A stretch of DNA of 8,547 bases, from NCBI GenBank assembly GCA_937892015.1, contig CALAUY010000155.1, forward strand, positions 1-8,547. Reading direction: 5' to 3'. The notes below the pieces were generated by a model, which worked only from the letters and a program-made list of their open reading frames with translations, searched no databases and was not told the DNA's origin. The translations under genes and the position numbers were made by a program. Below, piece by piece: positions 6,024 through 8,547 of the stretch (the stretch's first letter is position 1; each line of letters starts with the position of its first letter). Source of the DNA: an uncultured Bacteroidales bacterium. GTDB lineage: Bacteria; Bacteroidota; Bacteroidia; Bacteroidales; Paludibacteraceae.

Positions 6024-6125
6024 ATGGATACAGCACTACACCATCGCACCGCTCCTGACCTCCGCCCTTCGGAAAAAACGCATACCGGCATTCCGCCGGA
6101 TGCGTGGTCAGGATTTGATGGATAG
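6024..6125 (+). CDS. Possible 33-residue leader ORF (uORF2)
   Basis: This frame begins MDTALHHRT, includes SEKTHTGIPPDAW, and ends SGFDG before a TAG at 6123-6125. It spans the entire three-way junction. Its ATG lies in the left arm of hairpin H3, so folding would hide it. Its stop overlaps the alternative glycosyltransferase ATG at 6118, which would allow translational coupling. No Shine-Dalgarno is present and I do not recognise the peptide. It could be a real small protein, a leader peptide or chance; the fully paired DNA beneath it suggests that the RNA structure may be what is selected. Confidence 0.25.
   Translation: MDTALHHRTAPDLRPSEKTHTGIPPDAWSGFDG
6053..6113 (+). promoter_or_regulatory. 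Predicted three-way RNA junction just before the glycosyltransferase gene
   Basis: The closing stem P1 is 8 perfect pairs, TCCTGACC (6053-6060) with GGTCAGGA (6106-6113). Inside it are P2, TCCG (6061-6064) with CGGA (6070-6073), and P3, CGCAT-A-CCGGC (6079-6089) with GCCGGATGCG (6095-6104): ten pairs with one bulged A and loop ATTCC. Five A residues link P2 to P3. P1 ends 4 nt before the ATG at 6118 and 37 nt before the ATG at 6151. The stacked pairings are far beyond what one hairpin would show by chance. The ligand or partner, if any, is unknown. Confidence 0.55.
6073..6104 (-). terminator. Candidate intrinsic terminator on the minus strand
   Basis: On the minus strand the GC-rich stem-loop 6104-6079 (ten pairs, one bulge, 5-nt loop) is directly followed by six T (6078-6073), the form of a Rho-independent terminator. 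No minus-strand gene lies to its right, so it would end antisense transcripts from the glycosyltransferase region before they reach the kinase promoter. The same bases also form P3 of the plus-strand leader junction, so the terminator look may be a by-product. Confidence 0.4.
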
Positions 6126-6150
6126 TAATAACAAAAACACGATAACACAC

Positions 6151-7572
6151 ATGGCAAAAAACATCAACTGCTTCATTCCTTTCGAGGACGAAGCGCAAGT
6201 AAATCAAACGGTTAAGAACCTTAAGAAGCAAGAACTCGTGAACGAGATCTTCTTCCTTGAAGGCGACATGCGGTCAACTGCAAACATGCGATTCATCGCC
6301 GAGCACGCTAACGTCCCCTACACCCTCATCTACACCAAGTACACCACACTCTCTTTCGTCCTTTTTGCCCTTGAGCGCATGGAAGCCCTGATGGAAGATA
6401 CCCGTGCCGACATGGTCTATTCCGACCATTTCAACCAGTCGGGTGACAACCGCATCAATGCGCCCGTAATCGATTACCAACTCGGCGCTCTTCGCGACGA
6501 TTTCGATTTCGGATCAGTCCTTTTCTATCGCACCGAGGCACTCAAAAAGGCCGTTGCACGGATGGATAAAGAGTATCAGTTCGCCGGACTATACGACCTG
6601 CGTCTCAAAGTCAGCCAGAAAGGGGCTTTGGAGCATATCAACGAGTACCTCTATTACGATGTTGAACTCGACACCCGCAAGTCAGGAGAAAAACTCTTCG
6701 ACTACGTCGATCCCAAGAACCGCGCCGTGCAAATAGAGATGGAACAGGCTGTTACGCAGCACCTGAAGGATATCAACGGTTACCTCGCACCTAAATTCAA
6801 GGATGTGGACATGTCGCCCGAAGGTTTTGACTACGAAGCAACAGTCGTCATCCCCTGCAAAAACCGCGTCCGCACTATCGGTGACGCAATCCGCAGCGCA
6901 CTTTCACAGAAAGTGGACCCCAAATATCGGTACAACGTCATCGTGGTGGACGACAACTCCGAGGACGGGTCGGTGGATGTCATCAAGAGTTTCCTCCCCA
7001 ACGACAAACTGATCTACATCGCACAAGATAAGTCGTGGCACGCCATTGGCGGCAACTGGAACGTGGCACTCCATCATCCTCAGTGCGGCAAGTTCGCCAT
7101 CCAGCTCGACTCCGATGACACCTACTACGATGAGAACACCGTGCAGAAGTTCATCGATGCTTTCCATGAGCAGAACTGCGCCATGGTTGTCGGTACGTAT
7201 CGCATGACCGACTTCGATGGTAACACGTTGCCTCCCGGAGTCATCGACCACAAAGAGTGGACACCCGACAACGGACGCAATAACGCTCTCCGCATCAACG
7301 GACTCGGAGCTCCGCGCGCTTTCTACGTGCCAATGCTCCGGCAAATCAATTTCCCAACCACCAAGTATGGCGAGGATTATGCAGTCGGGCTACGCGTCAG
7401 TCGCGAATACCAGATTGGGCGCATCTACGATGTGGTCTATAACTGCCGCCGTTGGGACGACAACTCCGATGCCAACTGCGACCTTATCGCAATGAACAAC
7501 AACAATTTCTATAAGGATCGCATACGCACGTGGGAACTCAAAGCCCGCATTCAGACGAACACGCAAGCCTGA
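6151..7572 (+). CDS. Family 2 glycosyltransferase with a degenerate N-terminal and an intact C-terminal GT-A domain
   Basis: The 473-residue protein carries two GT-A-like modules. The C-terminal one (about 228-450) is a standard family 2 transferase: ATVVIPCKNRVRTIGDA at 230-246, nucleotide-binding VVDDNSEDGS at 265-274, the metal-binding DxD motif LDSDD at 319-323, and GEDY at 407-410 in the position of the family's ED catalytic-base motif. The N-terminal one (about 5-205) copies the fold outline: INCFIPFEDEAQ, EIFFLEGD, YSDH at 90-93 in the DxD position, then FGSVLFYRTEAL and LYDLRLKVSQKG. It lacks the usual metal site, so it is probably structural or acceptor-binding. No signal peptide or membrane segment is seen, so it acts in the cytoplasm. 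The donor and acceptor are unknown. Start ATG 6151 (MAKNINCF) was preferred; ATG 6118 adds 11 residues (MDSNNKNTITH). The gene is 19 nt upstream of the HIT-like gene. Confidence 0.88.
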   Translation: MAKNINCFIPFEDEAQVNQTVKNLKKQELVNEIFFLEGDMRSTANMRFIAEHANVPYTLIYTKYTTLSFVLFALERMEALMEDTRADMVYSDHFNQSGDNRINAPVIDYQLGALRDDFDFGSVLFYRTEALKKAVARMDKEYQFAGLYDLRLKVSQKGALEHINEYLYYDVELDTRKSGEKLFDYVDPKNRAVQIEMEQAVTQHLKDINGYLAPKFKDVDMSPEGFDYEATVVIPCKNRVRTIGDAIRSALSQKVDPKYRYNVIVVDDNSEDGSVDVIKSFLPNDKLIYIAQDKSWHAIGGNWNVALHHPQCGKFAIQLDSDDTYYDENTVQKFIDAFHEQNCAMVVGTYRMTDFDGNTLPPGVIDHKEWTPDNGRNNALRINGLGAPRAFYVPMLRQINFPTTKYGEDYAVGLRVSREYQIGRIYDVVYNCRRWDDNSDANCDLIAMNNNNFYKDRIRTWELKARIQTNTQA

Positions 7573-7591
7573 CACCGCAAACCTCCAAGCA

Positions 7592-8482
7592 ATGGCACGG
7601 CTGGCAGTCAAGATAGAAAGCATGTACGACCACGAGTTAACGCTCGGCGGTCGTGCTGCTTTTCAGTATAGTCTGCTCCCGTCCATCCGGCGCAAAGAGT
7701 TGCCGATTGGCGATTTTCCCGCCGTGCTGTTCTTCAACCCGGGACGCGTTCACTCCGTCATGGCGGACGTGTCCGACGAAACACTCGCTCACCGCCCGTG
7801 TTTCCTATGCCCTGAAGGACTCGAAGATAAGCAGCAGACGTTCGTCTATGGTAACTACGCCATCCGCGTCAACCCATTTCCCATCTTTGCGCCGCATTTC
7901 ACCATCTCCTCCATTCGGCACGAACCTCAACAGATTCGCGGACACTACGACGACATGCTTCGATTTACCATCGAACTGCCCGACTACACCATCTTCTACA
8001 ATGGCGCAAGATGTGGAGCATCTGCTCCCGACCACATGCATTTTCAGGCGGTTCGAACGGGCAACCTGCCCATGCAGGTCTATGTCGATACGTATCGTCG
8101 GTTGCCTACTTTCTGCCCGTCTGCACGATGGATTCACAGCACCGACCCGAGCGAGATGAACCGCCGTTTCTTCGAGCTTGTCGATGATTTCGCCCACAAA
8201 GTGCAACCCCCTACTTGCCCGCAGGCTTTGCCGCCACGACCCGATGACGCCGATTTCAACATCATCAGTTGGTACAACGGCGAATACAACACCATCGTCC
8301 TCTTCCGACGACAAAGTCGCCCCGCATGTTTCTTCGCAGAAAAAGCAGAAGACCGCATACTCATCTCACCCGGGGCCGTGGAGATGTGCGGCGTGGCCAT
8401 CGTCTCCACCGAAAACGATTTCGTACGGCTCACGGCCGACAAATTTCAACACATCATTACCGAGGTCAGTGTCACAGTATAA
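7592..8482 (+). CDS. HIT-like nucleotidyltransferase/phosphorylase-type protein (DUF4922-like)
   Basis: This 296-residue cytoplasmic protein resembles the Bacteroidota family I know as DUF4922, in the HIT superfamily. The key motif is APDHMHFQ at 145-152, an H-x-H-x-Q as in Ap4A phosphorylases, GalT and GDP-L-galactose phosphorylase (VTC2/GDPGP1), where the central histidine is the nucleotidylated nucleophile, here likely His150. NPFPIFAPHFTI at 94-105 matches the strand preceding the HIT site in those enzymes. RPCFLC at 68-73 gives a C-x2-C that might bind zinc, but no second metal pair is obvious. The expected chemistry is phosphorolysis or transfer on a nucleotide or nucleotide-sugar; the substrate is unknown. 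It follows the glycosyltransferase by 19 nt with no Shine-Dalgarno, so the two form an operon, perhaps handling the same sugar nucleotide. An internal ATG at 7622 (MYDHELTL) is an alternative start. Confidence 0.82.
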   Translation: MARLAVKIESMYDHELTLGGRAAFQYSLLPSIRRKELPIGDFPAVLFFNPGRVHSVMADVSDETLAHRPCFLCPEGLEDKQQTFVYGNYAIRVNPFPIFAPHFTISSIRHEPQQIRGHYDDMLRFTIELPDYTIFYNGARCGASAPDHMHFQAVRTGNLPMQVYVDTYRRLPTFCPSARWIHSTDPSEMNRRFFELVDDFAHKVQPPTCPQALPPRPDDADFNIISWYNGEYNTIVLFRRQSRPACFFAEKAEDRILISPGAVEMCGVAIVSTENDFVRLTADKFQHIITEVSVTV

Positions 8483-8496
8483 AAGCCCCTATACCC

Positions 8497-8547
8497 AACC
8501 ATAAGATAACCATAAGATAACCATAAGATAACCATAAGATAACCATA
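8497..8547. repeat. 11-bp tandem repeat (AACCATAAGAT), continuing past the window
   Basis: Four exact full copies (8497-8507, 8508-8518, 8519-8529, 8530-8540) and 7 nt of a fifth run to the window end, with no differences among them. The array begins 14 nt after the stop of the HIT-like gene. The unit is about one helical turn. Because 11 is not a multiple of 3, the minus strand reads the same 11-residue cycle (MVILWLSYGYL) in all frames without a stop, so annotation pipelines may call spurious proteins here. The perfect copies suggest a recently expanded, length-variable array. Confidence 0.9.

Larger units (their letters stand above)
5924..6113 (+). ncRNA. Highly structured 5' leader RNA of the glycosyltransferase operon (unrecognised class)
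   Basis: Four structures can be read between the promoter and the gene. H1: 9 perfect pairs, GTCTTTTGG (5924-5932) with CCAAAAGAC (5942-5950), at the expected 5' end. H2: CCTT plus CGATGCG (5954-5957, 5961-5967) with CGCGTCG plus AAGG (5974-5980, 5988-5991), with an internal loop and one G-U. H3: GCGATGG (6021-6027) with CCATCGC (6041-6047). A three-way junction lies at 6053-6113. The 8-mer GATGCGTG occurs both in H2 (5962-5969) and in the junction (6099-6106), so the CGCAT strand at 6079-6083 could switch partners. I do not recognise a known riboswitch. A cis-regulatory or attenuator role is inferred. Confidence 0.5.

Noticed and set aside
5920..6120. tRNA, SRP RNA, 6S RNA or a known riboswitch such as TPP or cobalamin
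   Set aside because: None of the conserved cores that I know from these RNAs is present; the stems do not fit their layouts. A covariance search could still overturn this.
5866..6150. In-frame 95-codon upstream extension of the glycosyltransferase
   Set aside because: It starts before the mapped-by-motif promoter (5888-5919), so its first codons would not be transcribed. Its sequence is not glycosyltransferase-like and the DNA is explained by leader hairpins.
5839..6231. 130-codon minus-strand frame across the divergent region
   Set aside because: It passes antisense through the plus promoter, the leader and the glycosyltransferase start, and has no family resemblance.
8491..8547. CRISPR array at the right edge
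   Set aside because: The repeats are 11 bp, directly adjacent and without spacers, so this is a simple tandem repeat.

Overview
The window looks like a chromosomal segment of a Bacteroidales bacterium (Bacteroidota), possibly Prevotellaceae, from a lineage with fairly high GC. Three things support this: a SusC/SusD pair, three promoters of the Bacteroidota type (TTTG, 20 nt, TAnnTTTG), and mostly absent Shine-Dalgarno sequences. The genus is a guess.

Layout. Positions 1-5636 are read on the minus strand. In transcription order they hold a BadF/BadG-type amino-sugar kinase (5636-4791), murQ (4766-3951), a susC/ragA-type TonB-dependent receptor (3742-563) and the first 181 codons of a susD/ragB-type lipoprotein (544 to the window edge). 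The kinase and murQ form one operon from a promoter at 5704-5735. susC and susD follow from their own promoter at 3859-3890 and a leader RNA that can fold in two mutually exclusive ways. Positions 6151-8482 are read on the plus strand and hold a tandem-domain family 2 glycosyltransferase and a HIT-like (DUF4922-type) protein. The window ends inside an 11-bp tandem repeat.

The two halves diverge from a 514-nt region (5637-6150), the densest non-coding stretch. From left to right it holds the kinase promoter; about 125 bp of A/T tracts spaced near 10.5 bp, with a 21-bp repeat inside them; a 24-bp near-palindrome; a perfect 12-bp palindrome resembling a LacI/PurR-family operator that overlaps the -33 box of the plus promoter; that promoter; and a leader of about 225 nt with several perfect hairpins, a three-way junction and two possible tiny ORFs.

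How the genes may work together. MurQ converts MurNAc-6-phosphate to GlcNAc-6-phosphate and D-lactate, and the kinase next to it is the obvious source of the phosphorylated sugar, so this half is cell-wall amino-sugar salvage. SusCD imports an oligomeric ligand across the outer membrane; its position suggests, but does not prove, a peptidoglycan-derived or other amino-sugar glycan. The roles of the glycosyltransferase and HIT-like protein are unknown. Their position across a shared control region, under a sugar-repressor-like site, makes a link to the same metabolism plausible. The best candidates for undescribed biology are the structured glycosyltransferase leader and the susC leader switch.
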